49,780 bases of DNA from Acidobacteriaceae bacterium (GTDB lineage Bacteria; Acidobacteriota; Terriglobia; Terriglobales; Acidobacteriaceae), in assembly GCA_003134655.1 (NCBI GenBank), contig PLBY01000010.1, forward strand, positions 158 through 49,937. The letters run 5' to 3'. The stretch's first letter is position 1. Each line of letters begins with the position of its first letter. Below the pieces are notes generated by a model, which was not told the origin of the DNA, searched no databases, and saw only the letters and a program-made list of their open reading frames with translations. Below, piece after piece: positions 1 through 8,041 of this stretch. A program made the translations under genes and the position numbers.

Positions 1-138
1 CAGTTACTACAACAGCGTGACAAAAAGCTGATAGACGTTGCTCGTTCGGTCGGTTACGAGTCCGACGCTGCGTTCAGTAAGGCGTTCAAGCGAGTTGTCG
101 GGGCCAACCCTGGTGAATACCTCAAACGCGGTATTTGA
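1..138 (+). CDS. AraC-family transcriptional regulator, C-terminal end (partial)
   Basis: The first frame reads 45 residues and a stop (TGA at 136-138); the gene begins before the window. The residues include VARSVGYESDAAFSKAFKR and end GANPGEYLKRGI, which is the second helix-turn-helix of the AraC/XylS family with its usual GxxSxxxFxRxFKxxxGxxPxxYR pattern. Only the DNA-binding tail is seen, so the ligand and targets are unknown. It lies left of the integrase repeat and so belongs either to the chromosome or to a neighbouring island, not to the 44.6 kb island. Confidence 0.85.
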   Translation, partial: QLLQQRDKKLIDVARSVGYESDAAFSKAFKRVVGANPGEYLKRGI

Positions 139-565
139 AGACCAGGGTCATGCCGGAATGGCGGAAGATTTTTGAAGCGGAGGATTCTGACTTTGGCGGC
201 GGGACCTAGGTGCCATGGAAGTGGGTTCTTCCACTGAAATGGGTGCCCCAGGTGCCTCGCATTTAGGAACGGGAGACCACGGACCCAAAACCGACCGAAG
301 CAGACGACGATCAGTCCCGGTAAACGCGCTTGGGTCTCTCAGTGTCGGGATGGTCGGCTAACCGGAAGTGATCTGATACTGGCTTACAGCGATTAGTAAC
401 GGGAAGTCTTAGAAGTTGGATTGTCGGAAGCTTTGCTAGCGATTGCGGGTCTGCGACGCACCGAAAACTATTTACCTGCCGACCTTCGCGCAAGTCACCT
501 GAACAAATCGATGAGATGAGTTCAAGTCTTCGCATTCGGGCTGAAGTTTACTCGCGAGGTTATCT
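139..565. other. Intergenic stretch without recognisable gene
   Basis: About 430 bp between the AraC-family tail and the start of the integrase repeat. Short open frames exist on both strands but none resembles a known family or has a convincing ribosome binding site. I see no tRNA, clear hairpin terminator or TGAC-N4-GTCA site in it. Confidence 0.5.
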
Positions 566-724
566 CCGCAGGAAAGCGATAGCTAATCATTTCTCTGCGC
601 AATTTTGTCGGGTCGCGGTGACCTCTATGTCCGATATTCTGTGCCTGGATTGTGCCCAGAAGGGCAATCCTATTCTTTCAATTCTTCAAGGTGTAAGGCC
701 TGGGAGGCCCAGAAAGGATGTTCG

Positions 725-1867
725 ATGCAACAAGGAAGCATTATCAAAGCAGAGCGCAAAAGTAGACTGGATGTTTGGGAATTCAGATGGCGAGAGCCCG
801 GCCCGGATGGCAAGCGCAAGCATCGCAGAATGGTCATCGGCCGCATCGACCAGTTTGTAGATGAATCAGCAGCGCGTGGAAGGATTGCTGCTCTTCATCT
901 CGACATCAATTTCTGCGACGCACGACTGAAGGGTAAGCCCCTCACAATGGCAGAACTAGCAGACCACTATCGGCAACGAGAGCTCAACCCCGATACCGTT
1001 TGGAAGACTCACTCCACAAAGCTGACATACGAAGGATACTTGAGCAAATGGATCTTGCCTCGATGGGGAAATTACTCCCTCACGCGCATCAATGCTGGAG
1101 AAGTTGAATTGTGGTTGCGATCCCTGCCTCTCGCTCGTTCGAGCTGTGCCAAGGCTAGAAATCTGATGAGTGTTCTTTTCAACCACGGAATTCGGCACGA
1201 GATCTGCGGCCGCAATCCGATTCGACTGGTACGACAGAGTGCCAAACGGAGAAGGATCCCTGCGGTACTGAGCGTCGCCGATGTTCAAAGGTTGCTTCGC
1301 GCGCTTCCCTTGCGCGAACGAACGCTTGTGCTAATCGATGTCGGAACTGGTTTGCGAATCAGCGAACTGCTGGCCCTTAAGTGGCGAGACGTTAATTTTC
1401 GAACGCGAGAAATTAGTGTCACGCGATCCATCGTCTTCCAAGTAGTGGGGCCGAGCAAAACCGAAGCATCACAGAAGCCAATTCCGCTGGATTCTCAACT
1501 GGCAAAGGCATTACAGGAATGGCGCAAACATTCGAAGTATAGAGCAGGAGAGGACTGGGTTTTCGCCAGTCCCGCGAGCGGCGGTCGACGGCCCTATTGG
1601 GCGCAGTCCATCATGCGTCACCAAATCCGTCCCGCCGCTGTGAAGCTTGGCATCACAGAACGCATCGGCTGGCATACGTTTAGGCACACATTTTCATCCT
1701 TATTAAGCGCAACCGGAGCGGACATCAAGGTGATGCAGGAACTGCTCCGACACGCCTCCAGTCGAGTCACGTTGGACACTTATACCCAAGCAGTCACGAC
1801 CCAAAAACGTAAAGCTCAAAGTGGGGTCATTCGGCTGTTCCGTGCTTCTGGTTCTCGTGGCGGCTGA
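725..1867 (+). CDS. Tyrosine site-specific integrase, copy 1
   Basis: Phage-type tyrosine recombinase of 380 residues that would catalyse integration and excision at a tRNA gene. The catalytic set is complete: Arg211 (TGLRISE), Lys about 246, His317-x-x-Arg320 (WHTFRH), His343 (LLRHAS) and nucleophile Tyr353 (LDTYTQ). An N-terminal arm-binding region (about 1-60) and a core-binding SAM-like domain (about 75-165) precede the catalytic domain. I chose the ATG at 725 because the second copy has its start at the same place (45294) and gives the same length; the frame is open further upstream. The protein is about 91% identical to that copy by eye. It points towards the tRNA-Glu fragment 165 bp downstream, the usual arrangement for tRNA-targeting islands. 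Confidence 0.95.
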   Translation: MQQGSIIKAERKSRLDVWEFRWREPGPDGKRKHRRMVIGRIDQFVDESAARGRIAALHLDINFCDARLKGKPLTMAELADHYRQRELNPDTVWKTHSTKLTYEGYLSKWILPRWGNYSLTRINAGEVELWLRSLPLARSSCAKARNLMSVLFNHGIRHEICGRNPIRLVRQSAKRRRIPAVLSVADVQRLLRALPLRERTLVLIDVGTGLRISELLALKWRDVNFRTREISVTRSIVFQVVGPSKTEASQKPIPLDSQLAKALQEWRKHSKYRAGEDWVFASPASGGRRPYWAQSIMRHQIRPAAVKLGITERIGWHTFRHTFSSLLSATGADIKVMQELLRHASSRVTLDTYTQAVTTQKRKAQSGVIRLFRASGSRGG

Positions 1868-1888
1868 GCTGCAGTCGCTCTTGGTGTA

Positions 1889-1912
1889 CCTTTTTGTGCC
1901 TTCAAGAAAAGG
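1889..1912 (+). repeat. Putative integrase arm-type site, copy 1a
   Basis: CCTTTTTGTGCCT followed by TCAAGAAAAGG. It matches the site at 1978-2001 in 20 of 24 positions and lies 89 bp from it, between the integrase stop and the tRNA fragment. Identical spacing is kept in the other integrase module (46458 and 46547). Repeated oligomers beside an att core are typical of integrase arm sites; the role is inferred. Confidence 0.6.
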
Positions 1913-1977
1913 CTAAATACCCGCGACAAATCGGTGTTTCCGGAAACCTACACCGCAAAATCCTGTCAAAAGGTGTT

Positions 1978-2001
1978 CCTTTTTGTGCCTACGAGAAAAT
2001 G
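1978..2001 (+). repeat. Putative integrase arm-type site, copy 1b
   Basis: CCTTTTTGTGCCT followed by ACGAGAAAATG, the partner of the repeat at 1889-1912. It ends 30 bp before the tRNA-Glu fragment. The same element, with no change at all, occurs at 46547-46570 in front of the other tRNA fragment. Confidence 0.6.
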
Positions 2002-2031
2002 AGCAATTCCGCGTAACTCATTGATTATATT

Positions 2032-2075
2032 TGGCGTCCCCGACGGGATTTGAACCCGTGTTACCGCCGTGAAAG
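2032..2075 (-). repeat. att core: 3' half of tRNA-Glu(UUC), copy 1
   Basis: Read on the minus strand these 44 bp give anticodon loop CTTTCAC (anticodon UUC), anticodon-stem strand GGCGG, variable loop, a T arm with TTCAAAT in the loop, acceptor strand CGGGGAC, and GCCA. This is the 3' half of a tRNA-Glu gene. The 5' half is absent, since the next bases do not pair as a tRNA. The 44 bp are identical to 46601-46644. It is best read as the crossover segment that an integrase carries to restore the tRNA gene on integration. Confidence 0.85.
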
Positions 2076-2136
2076 CAGCGGTCGCACTGCAAGGCCCTGT
2101 AAGGAACAACGAAGAGCACGATGGAACAGGCTTTGG

Positions 2137-2156
2137 TTGTACCGTCCTTGTACTGC
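2137..2156 (+). repeat. Paired TTGTAC motifs at element left end, copy 1
   Basis: TTGTACCGT and TTGTACTGC lie 11 bp apart, 60-80 bp inside the att core. The same pair with the same spacing occurs at 46692-46710. They may be integrase or accessory-factor sites on the other arm; this is inference from conservation only. Confidence 0.4.
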
Positions 2157-2288
2157 AAGTTTTGAACCAAAACTGTCGAAAAAGTGGGTCTGGGAATCTT
2201 GGGAACGAAGCACAAAAACGATTTCGAGCCGTACTGGCGAGATGAGAAGGACTCCAACCTGCATCAATTCCGCGCACGAAGGCGCAAC

Positions 2289-2729
2289 TCAACTCGCATC
2301 ATGCCGCTCTTCGGTTGTGCCTCCCGGCCAGGAGATCGTAATCAGAAATGCACTTTCCTCCATCGCCTCGACATCGTGAGGTATGCCATGGTCGAGTGCC
2401 ATCAATTCCCCGGCTGGAAGGTCGACTTTCTGATCGGGCAGATGGATGCGAATCTTACCTTGCAGCGAATGGATCGAAATTCTGGCATCGGCATGGTGCT
2501 CCTTCATCTGCGTGTTGGCCTTCATGAGAACCAGGACAATCCGGAAGTCTGGATACTTGGCGAGCGTCTTGGAACTACGCCCGGTTTCTCGCTGCCACGA
2601 GTCCTCACTCCGGAGCTGCCGGAGTTCCTCCGACAGATTGAATCGTAGGAGTGGGTTGGCTAGATGGGGCAACCTGTTTAGACCCTTACTACCCTCACCA
2701 GGCTTATGGGCCATTAGATTTCTCGCCAT
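2289..2729 (-). CDS. Cupin-like small protein (paralogue of 8042-8476)
   Basis: A 146-residue protein with a single cupin-like beta barrel. The start at 2729 is supported by GAGGAGG 8 bases upstream; the frame stays open further but has no better signal. Conserved blocks shared with the protein at 8042-8476 are GLNRLPHL, GRS-TL-KYPD-RIVLV, K-H--ARF/ARI, a turn with HLP, and IPHDVEA/VPHDVEA. Histidines at the KEHH and PHD positions could bind a metal, but the full cupin HxH...E...H set is not evident. The function is unknown. It is the first gene inside the left end of the island. Confidence 0.75.
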   Translation of the reverse strand: MARNLMAHKPGEGSKGLNRLPHLANPLLRFNLSEELRQLRSEDSWQRETGRSSKTLAKYPDFRIVLVLMKANTQMKEHHADARISIHSLQGKIRIHLPDQKVDLPAGELMALDHGIPHDVEAMEESAFLITISWPGGTTEERHDAS

Positions 2730-2844
2730 TGTCTTTTTCCTCCTCAGAGTGAGACCCTTCGTATATTTCGCCTCAGGATGTACACAAAAAGTACGCCTCA
2801 ATCCGTCCCCAATCTGGTAACGAACCAAAGTGTGCGTCTTGGGC

Positions 2845-3189
2845 CTATGAGCGGATCATGGTCAGGATCATCTTGAAACGTGTGGTCGCCTTGACCGCGT
2901 GCGGCTGTTCAGCCGGCAACAGGACGACTTCGCTTGCTTTCACGGTCAGTGGCTTGCCAGCAACTGTAACCTCTGCTTCTCCTTCCATGGCCTGCACGAG
3001 CGCATCGAACGGGGCGGTGTGTTCGCTCAGCCCCTGCCCTTCATCGAACGCGAAGATCGTGACATTCCCCTTCTCCCGTTTTAAGATTACCCGGCTCACA
3101 ATGGATCCCTCCTGATAGTTGACCAAATCCAGCAAGGGCAAAGCCTGTGCTCCAGCAATCTCTGAAGCGATTGTGGGTGTTGAACTCAT
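2845..3189 (-). CDS. Cupin domain protein
   Basis: A 114-residue single-domain cupin. Motif 1 region is SEHTAPFDALVQAMEGEAEV and motif 2 is VVLLPAEQPHAVKA; the one conserved His of motif 2 (PHAV) and His-Glu near SEHTAP are present. GGAGATACAAA precedes the ATG at 3189. Small cupins of this form (QdoI/YdbB-like) bind Fe or Mn and often accompany nitrosative-stress genes, but the substrate cannot be read from sequence. It lies in the same orientation as the NnrS-like gene upstream (76 bp gap), so the two may be cotranscribed under the palindrome at 4875. Confidence 0.8.
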   Translation of the reverse strand: MSSTPTIASEIAGAQALPLLDLVNYQEGSIVSRVILKREKGNVTIFAFDEGQGLSEHTAPFDALVQAMEGEAEVTVAGKPLTVKASEVVLLPAEQPHAVKATTRFKMILTMIRS

Positions 3190-3265
3190 TTTGTATCTCC
3201 TATTCTCATCCGGTTGAAAAGACTCTTTTGCAATTTCTCGCCAACAGCAAGGCAAACGAGCGCGT

Positions 3266-4816
3266 TCATCCTGCTGGCAGTGGAAAAGGTGCAGTGAGCA
3301 ATTTTGTACGACCTTTCTTCGCCACGTTCATGGTGCGCCACAGCTCAATTCCCCACCAGAGCAAGGCGGTCAATTCGATGAAGCCCGTGAACCCAATCAG
3401 CGGATAAGCGACATTGGGCACGAAATCTGTAAGCACCTGCAACAGTACGCGGCCGGCGCATCCGACATTGAAAAGAACAAAAGGAGCCCACAGCGAGTTC
3501 ATTCGCTTCGCGTCGATCCCCGCCAGGATGGGCACCACTCGGGACGACACCCCCAGGATCATCATGCTGATGAAGCCTACGGTGAATGCGTGGCGGTGGG
3601 AGCCCATATACGTGTGCGCAAATACCTGATGGGTCAACGCCCCGTAGAGCGGGAAGAATGGCATCATGCCGCAAGCGACCAGCAACCAGACGTAGGCTGC
3701 GCGAATGAACTTGAAGGTGCGATCTGGCTGCGATGGCTTGCGGAACACGCCAATCTGCTTGGCCAACAATACGGCCCACAGCGGCATGAGCAGATAGGCT
3801 AATTCGAGGCCAATTGCGAAATACAGCTTTTGGGTAGTGAGCAGCAGCACGTAGCTGATGATGTTCAGGATCAGGCTGCCATTGATCAGCCAGAAGATCA
3901 GCGTCTGGCGATCATGCGCGGGCTTGCCCAGACCATAGACGTGCGGCACGAAGCGCTGGCTGACCCCGGCGATGATCAGCGCAGCGAAGCCGAGCAACTG
4001 GATGTCCCGCAGCGGTCCATCGATCAGCGCGATGCGCATGATCATGCCGTGCTCGGAATGTGCTGTAGCCTTGGCAAAAAAGAACACTGCTTCCAGGATT
4101 GTGCCCAGCAGAAACCAGAGGAACGAACTGGCAATGAACTTTTCGTAGGGGTTGTGCGGCTCGATCGACTGCCGCGCCGTCCGGTACAACACCAACATGA
4201 ACAGCACGACTGCGGTAATCTCGGATACCCCGGATACAGCACCCAGCACGAATGAGGCCGAGGTAGGCATCAGTATATCGGCAAGCATCCCAGCCACGAT
4301 CCCTGCGGCCAGCAGATAGAAGCTAAGGTTCGCCAGGCCCGGCCGCCAGAGCGTGGTGTTCTTGAAGCGTGGAAACGACTGGTAAGCGAACCCCATCACA
4401 AACATTCCTACCCAGCCGAAGATCATGGCGTGCGCGTGGGCGTGGATCGAAGACAGGAGGCGCAACTGCAAGAAACTCTTCCCCAAACCGATCTGCAGAA
4501 GGTTGATCGCACCCCACAGGCAACCGACCGTCAGCATGATCGCTACACCAGCTTTGAAGAACCGGCGATAGATGTAGTCCTGCAAACTTTCCTTGTAGAG
4601 GTACACCTGGGCGGACGGGTTTGCCATCTCGGTGTTGATTTCGCTCAGCAGTTCGTCCAAGTTTGCCTGATGGATCGCAGCAAAGAATGCTAGTGGTTCA
4701 CTGGGTCCGTGCTCACCGCCGCAGCCCTTCAAACCGTGTTCGTCGAAAATGCGTCGGGCGCCTGGGCAGACCTTCACGATTTCAGCCACGCTGGTATTGC
4801 CGGTGATGTGATTCAT
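3266..4816 (-). CDS. NnrS-like haem-copper membrane protein with N-terminal ScdA/DUF1858-type domain
   Basis: A 516-residue protein. Residues about 1-65 form a small soluble domain (TSVAEIVKVCPGARRIFDEH, then GCGG) like the N-terminus of RIC/ScdA and DUF1858 proteins. From about residue 90 there are some 12 hydrophobic segments. Histidine-rich motifs IHAHAHAMIFGW and SHRHAFTVGF, each followed by GxxxR/FP, resemble the haem/copper-ligand motifs of NnrS proteins. NnrS is linked to protection of cells from NO and dinitrosyl iron complexes. The ATG at 4816 follows a purine-rich GAGGGGC. A perfect TGAC-N4-GTCA palindrome lies 59 bp upstream. The fusion of the two NO-related domains in one chain is unusual. 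Confidence 0.8.
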   Translation of the reverse strand: MNHITGNTSVAEIVKVCPGARRIFDEHGLKGCGGEHGPSEPLAFFAAIHQANLDELLSEINTEMANPSAQVYLYKESLQDYIYRRFFKAGVAIMLTVGCLWGAINLLQIGLGKSFLQLRLLSSIHAHAHAMIFGWVGMFVMGFAYQSFPRFKNTTLWRPGLANLSFYLLAAGIVAGMLADILMPTSASFVLGAVSGVSEITAVVLFMLVLYRTARQSIEPHNPYEKFIASSFLWFLLGTILEAVFFFAKATAHSEHGMIMRIALIDGPLRDIQLLGFAALIIAGVSQRFVPHVYGLGKPAHDRQTLIFWLINGSLILNIISYVLLLTTQKLYFAIGLELAYLLMPLWAVLLAKQIGVFRKPSQPDRTFKFIRAAYVWLLVACGMMPFFPLYGALTHQVFAHTYMGSHRHAFTVGFISMMILGVSSRVVPILAGIDAKRMNSLWAPFVLFNVGCAGRVLLQVLTDFVPNVAYPLIGFTGFIELTALLWWGIELWRTMNVAKKGRTKLLTAPFPLPAG

Positions 4817-4874
4817 GACGTTGTGCCCCTCATGCCTACACAAGGACCATAGAATCTGGGTCGGCGCTCTGCGA

Positions 4875-4886
4875 TGACTTTTGTCA
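4875..4886 (-). promoter_or_regulatory. Crp/Fnr-type palindrome TGAC-TTTT-GTCA
   Basis: Perfect TGACTTTTGTCA in the 100 bp gap before the NnrS-like gene at 4816. A -10-like TATGGT is centred 32 bp downstream (minus strand, 4846-4851), which fits an activator bound near -41.5. It is the same consensus as the sites at 30177, 36183, 36275, 37156, 43175 and 43392. Confidence 0.75.
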
Positions 4887-4916
4887 CGCCGTCGGGAACC
4901 GCGCATTCTGCGGGTG

Positions 4917-6828
4917 CTATCGGCGCGCCGCCAACAGCGGCGAGGGCCTGACAATAACTACTCCCTTCATGCCGGATCCCTCGTGCAAAGTGCAGACGTA
5001 GCGGTAGATGCCTGGCTCGGCAAAGACGCGGGAGAAGGATTGTCCCGGCTGCAGCAAACCGGAGTCAAATGGATGTGCCCCAGAAGGAAGTTTTACATCT
5101 ATTGTGGATAGGGCCTTGCTGGCATCGTCTACCACATTGTGGATCACCTGCGACGAGTTTTTCCAAACCACTTTGTCGCCAACGTTCACCGTTATTGCTG
5201 GCGGCACGAATCCCATGTCAGTCATGCCGACTGTTCCCTGGGCAACTGGCGCTGTAAGCTTGGCCAAGGTCTTGCGGATTGCCGCCACGGGAAGCTTGAC
5301 CGAGCAGTTGGGAGCGAGTTCGTCCAGCGTGTCCACCACAAAACTGGGAACGTGAGGATCCTCCACTTCGACCACACTGCCGAAATGCCCGGTCACATGG
5401 ACGAGACGATTGGCATTCTGCGAGAACAACAACGGTCTTGCTTCCACGCGATAGATCTTCGAGGGCTGGAGTAGTCGCAACATTGCCTTGCCGTCATTGG
5501 ACAATATGAGGCACCCGTTGAGTTCCTTGGAGCTTGCTTCGGCTTGCATAGGTGCTAGTTCTGGCGCGTGGCTTGCGCGAGTTGACTGCGCGGGTTTGCC
5601 CACATGCGCCATTTCGCTGTGCATGTCCATGTCCGTAGCTCGCTCGTCTGTAGTTGCCACGATTGGGTTGCTGTCCGTGGCTGCTCTGGAATTCGTCTGG
5701 GGTTCCGTCAGACTTGCTGCAGTGTCAGCCTGTGTCATGCCTGATAGGCGAGGCAGGCCGGAGGCGGTCGAATCGGGTGCGGGTCCCGGGTGCATCAGGG
5801 TCGCGTTCTCGGCGCCAGAAATCTCAAAGGTCGCCATTAACCCTTTTGCCATCCGCGCCATCGCATGGTCCATCATGGGGAACTGTCCCGGAATACTGGC
5901 TTTGAATTCCAGAATCGCGGCTGCGCCGGGCGGCACACTGGCGGTTTGGATGCTCGTCAAGGGAGGAGATGTCAGAGACCCAAACAGGTAGTCGCGAGTA
6001 AAGATCTCACCTACGACATGCAAAGACGATGTGTCATTGGGCCCCGCGTCACCAAAGAGGACGCGAACCGTATCTCCAACCTTTGCCTGCATCGGGTGCA
6101 CTTTCGTCAGAGCATCTACCGCTCCGTTGAACACGAAATACTCGGGGCTCCTCCATCAGTTTGGCATCGCTGAATTGTTGGAGCCCAGATTTGCCTTTGG
6201 CGGCAGCGGTGTAAATCTCTCCCTGCATCACGTAGTACTCGCGATCAGCGGGCGCAAGTCCGCCTTCCGGTTCAACCAGGATCAACCCGTACATGCCGTT
6301 GGCAATGTGTTCAGCAATCATCGGAGTGCCGCAGTGATAGACAAAGAGTCCCGGCGTGGTGGCCTGAAATGTGAACATTTTCGACTGCCCAGGAATCGTC
6401 TGACTGAACGCAGCTCCTCCGCCCGGGCCGAGTGATGCATGGAAGTCAACCGAGTGGGCCATGTGGCTGCTGGCGTCGTTCCGCAGAGTGACCTCGACAG
6501 TGTCTCCCTGCCGCACCCGGATCATTGGGCCGGGCACTTTCCCGTTGAACGTCCAGAAGCGATACGTCGTACCGGCTGACGGATCGAGTGTTCCAACCAC
6601 CTCCTCAGCTACGAGCGTAACGCTAACCAGAGCTGGTTTTCTTTCACCAGCAGCCGGAGGAACATCGGCCGGGTCGCGTACTATGTCGTTAATCTTGGTC
6701 TGAGCCTTTGCTTGATGTTCGCTGTGTGTCATTTCCTGTGCGGTCAAAGCAGCCGTTATCGGAAACACGAAGAGCAGCATGCTCACGATGGCTTTCACGA
6801 ATGATTGGTAATGAAGGCTTATTTTCAT
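4917..6828 (-). pseudogene. nirK: Copper nitrite reductase with extra DUF5818-like and cupredoxin domains, single-base frameshift
   Basis: Would reduce nitrite to NO in the periplasm. From the ATG at 6828 there is a signal peptide (about 1-30), then a cupredoxin domain with type-1 copper ligands His125, Cys166, His174, Met179 and type-2 ligands His130 and His165 (motifs AHSVDFH and YHCGTPMIAEH). After residue 228 the frame breaks: a run of four C (GGGG on the plus strand, 6144-6147) has one base too many. Removing it restores EYFVFNGAVDAL and a second cupredoxin domain with HVVGEIF and the third type-2 His in MDHAM, as in AniA-type NirK. The joined chain would have 636 residues, adding a DUF5818-like domain (starting GCLILSNDGKAML) and a C-terminal plastocyanin-like domain with VIHNV and YVCTLHEGSGM copper ligands. 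The rest of both frames is intact, so the break may be recent or a sequencing error. Confidence 0.85.
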
Positions 6829-6932
6829 ATTTCGTCTTTTCCAGCCGGCCTATCGTTATCTACTTTCGGCGTTCGGTTGCCGGCTGACCTATACTTGTAT
6901 CGGGAGGCGATAGATCTCAATGGAGCATCCGT

Positions 6933-6946
6933 ACTATCGGCATAGT
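6933..6946. promoter_or_regulatory. Palindrome ACTAT-CGGC-ATAGT between nirK and the PAS-LuxR gene
   Basis: A perfect 14 bp inverted repeat in the 140 bp divergent gap, 23 bp before the PAS-LuxR start. Beside it AGTCAGTTGTCA (6944-6955) is a degenerate version of the TGAC-N4-GTCA site with two mismatches. The palindrome could be an operator for the LuxR-type protein; there is no second copy to confirm that. Confidence 0.4.
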
Positions 6947-6968
6947 CAGTTGTCACAGGAGCAGCTAA

Positions 6969-7622
6969 ATGCTGGAAAATGAGTTGTTTACACTGCTCCA
7001 GGGAACCACCGACGCGGCATTTGCGGTGACCGAAGAAGGCGAGATCCTGTCCTGGAACCAGGCTGCGGAGAAATTGCTGGGCTACCCCGCCACAGAAGCA
7101 GTCCACAAAACTTGCTATGACATTCTGGAAGGAATGGGGGCATTGGGTACCCGAGTATGCCACCAGCACTGCAGCGTGGCCGAGTGCACCGGGGGCAATA
7201 CGGAAATTCCCAACTTCGACATGAGTGTCAAGACGCGCTCAGGGGAGCGGTTATGGGTCAATATGTCTACCATCGTGTTCGACAATCAGCGCACGGGACG
7301 CCGCCTGATGGTGCATATGGCACACGACATCACCGAGCAGAAGAAGAACGAAGAGCTAATGCAGAAGATGCTGGAATTGTCGAAGCAAGTCAGTTCGCTC
7401 GCCGAGGCTTCTGTGCGCGCGGAACCGGCTGCTACCCTGTCCGAGCAAGAGAGGAATGTCTTGCGCCTGTTCGCCGAAGGGAAGGATAGCGATGAGGTGG
7501 CCAGCACTCTGAGTATCAGCCCGCAGACCCTCCGCAATCACCTTCACCACATCAACCAAAAACTCCGCACCCACAACCGCCTGGAAGCGGTAATGAATGC
7601 GATCCAGCGGAAGCTCATCTAA
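6969..7622 (+). CDS. PAS-domain LuxR-type transcriptional regulator with cysteine cluster
   Basis: A 217-residue cytoplasmic regulator. Residues about 5-125 are a PAS domain (TTDAAFAVTEEGEILSWN ... VHMAHDITEQ) containing four cysteines in CYDIL...CHQHC...AEC, which could hold a haem, iron-sulphur or redox switch. A short helical linker follows, and residues about 152-217 are a LuxR helix-turn-helix (LSEQERNVLRLFAEGKDS ... TLRNHLHHINQKL). GGAGCAGCTAA precedes the ATG. It has no receiver domain, so it probably senses directly. It is divergent from nirK and is the likely local regulator of that gene or of the three genes downstream; the ligand (NO, O2 or redox) is a guess. Confidence 0.85.
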   Translation: MLENELFTLLQGTTDAAFAVTEEGEILSWNQAAEKLLGYPATEAVHKTCYDILEGMGALGTRVCHQHCSVAECTGGNTEIPNFDMSVKTRSGERLWVNMSTIVFDNQRTGRRLMVHMAHDITEQKKNEELMQKMLELSKQVSSLAEASVRAEPAATLSEQERNVLRLFAEGKDSDEVASTLSISPQTLRNHLHHINQKLRTHNRLEAVMNAIQRKLI

Positions 7623-7728
7623 CAGTCCCCGGTACAGCTGTCCCGGATTTCAGTACGAACGCTTCATTGTGCGTTTTCCTCACCTGCGGCACATTGGTTT
7701 CAGCCGGTCGTAACGGCGGGAGTTGCCA

Positions 7729-8019
7729 ATGATTTCCCAATGCTCCAACCCAGAGTGCGGAAAACCCTTTCACTACCTCCGCGGAGGAAGGCTGTACCGG
7801 TTCGACGTACGGCGGCCCGTTGAGCCGTGCAGGGATATTCCGAATGCGATCTGCGCGAGCAAACCCTCGCAAGCCAGCGTCTTCTTCTGGCTTTGTGGTG
7901 AATGCGCAAGCCGATCCTCGCTCCGATTCTCCCTGCGGGAAGGAATTTCTCTAGTTCCACTGGAGCAGTTTCCCGAGGGTAGCAATCCCGTGGTAACCCG
8001 TGCCATCGCGGCCGAGTGA
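7729..8019 (+). CDS. Small zinc-ribbon-like protein of unknown function
   Basis: A 96-residue protein with CSNPECG near the N-terminus and LCGECA around residue 66, a CxxxxC/CxxC pair likely to bind one zinc. The layout (zinc knuckle, FHYLRGGRLYRFDV, FWLCGECA, then VPLE) matches a small uncharacterised family that I recall as common in Acidobacteriota. The ATG at 7729 has GGGAG at proper distance; a TTG two codons earlier is possible. It lies between the PAS-LuxR regulator and a cupin gene in the same orientation. No function can be assigned. Confidence 0.7.
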   Translation: MISQCSNPECGKPFHYLRGGRLYRFDVRRPVEPCRDIPNAICASKPSQASVFFWLCGECASRSSLRFSLREGISLVPLEQFPEGSNPVVTRAIAAE

Positions 8020-8041
8020 CTTTGCCGAAAGGAGTAAGGAT

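Larger units (their letters stand above)
566..2164 (+). repeat. Long direct repeat, copy 1 (integrase-att module)
   Basis: About 1.6 kb that realigns, with scattered substitutions and small indels, to 45145-46719. Homology starts at CCGCAGGAAAGCGAT and ends just after the paired TTGTAC motifs. It contains the integrase gene, two arm-type repeats downstream of it, the tRNA-Glu 3' fragment, and a left-end segment. Because homology runs through the att core into both flanks, each copy looks like a junction between the right end of one element and the left end of the next. Confidence 0.85.

Noticed and set aside
311..535. Minus-strand frame of 74 codons left of the first integrase
   Set aside because: No family match, no ribosome site and unlikely composition; a chance frame.
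2032..2110. Complete tRNA-Glu gene
   Set aside because: Only the 3' half from the anticodon loop onward is present. The bases beyond 2075 do not form the 5' acceptor strand, D arm or anticodon-stem strand; the same holds at 46644.
3266..4816. Catalytic NO reductase or cbb3 oxidase subunit I
   Set aside because: The His motifs (HAHAHAMIFGW, SHRHAFTVGF) resemble NnrS proteins. The paired His-His and other ligand patterns of haem-copper oxidases are not seen. An alignment would settle this.
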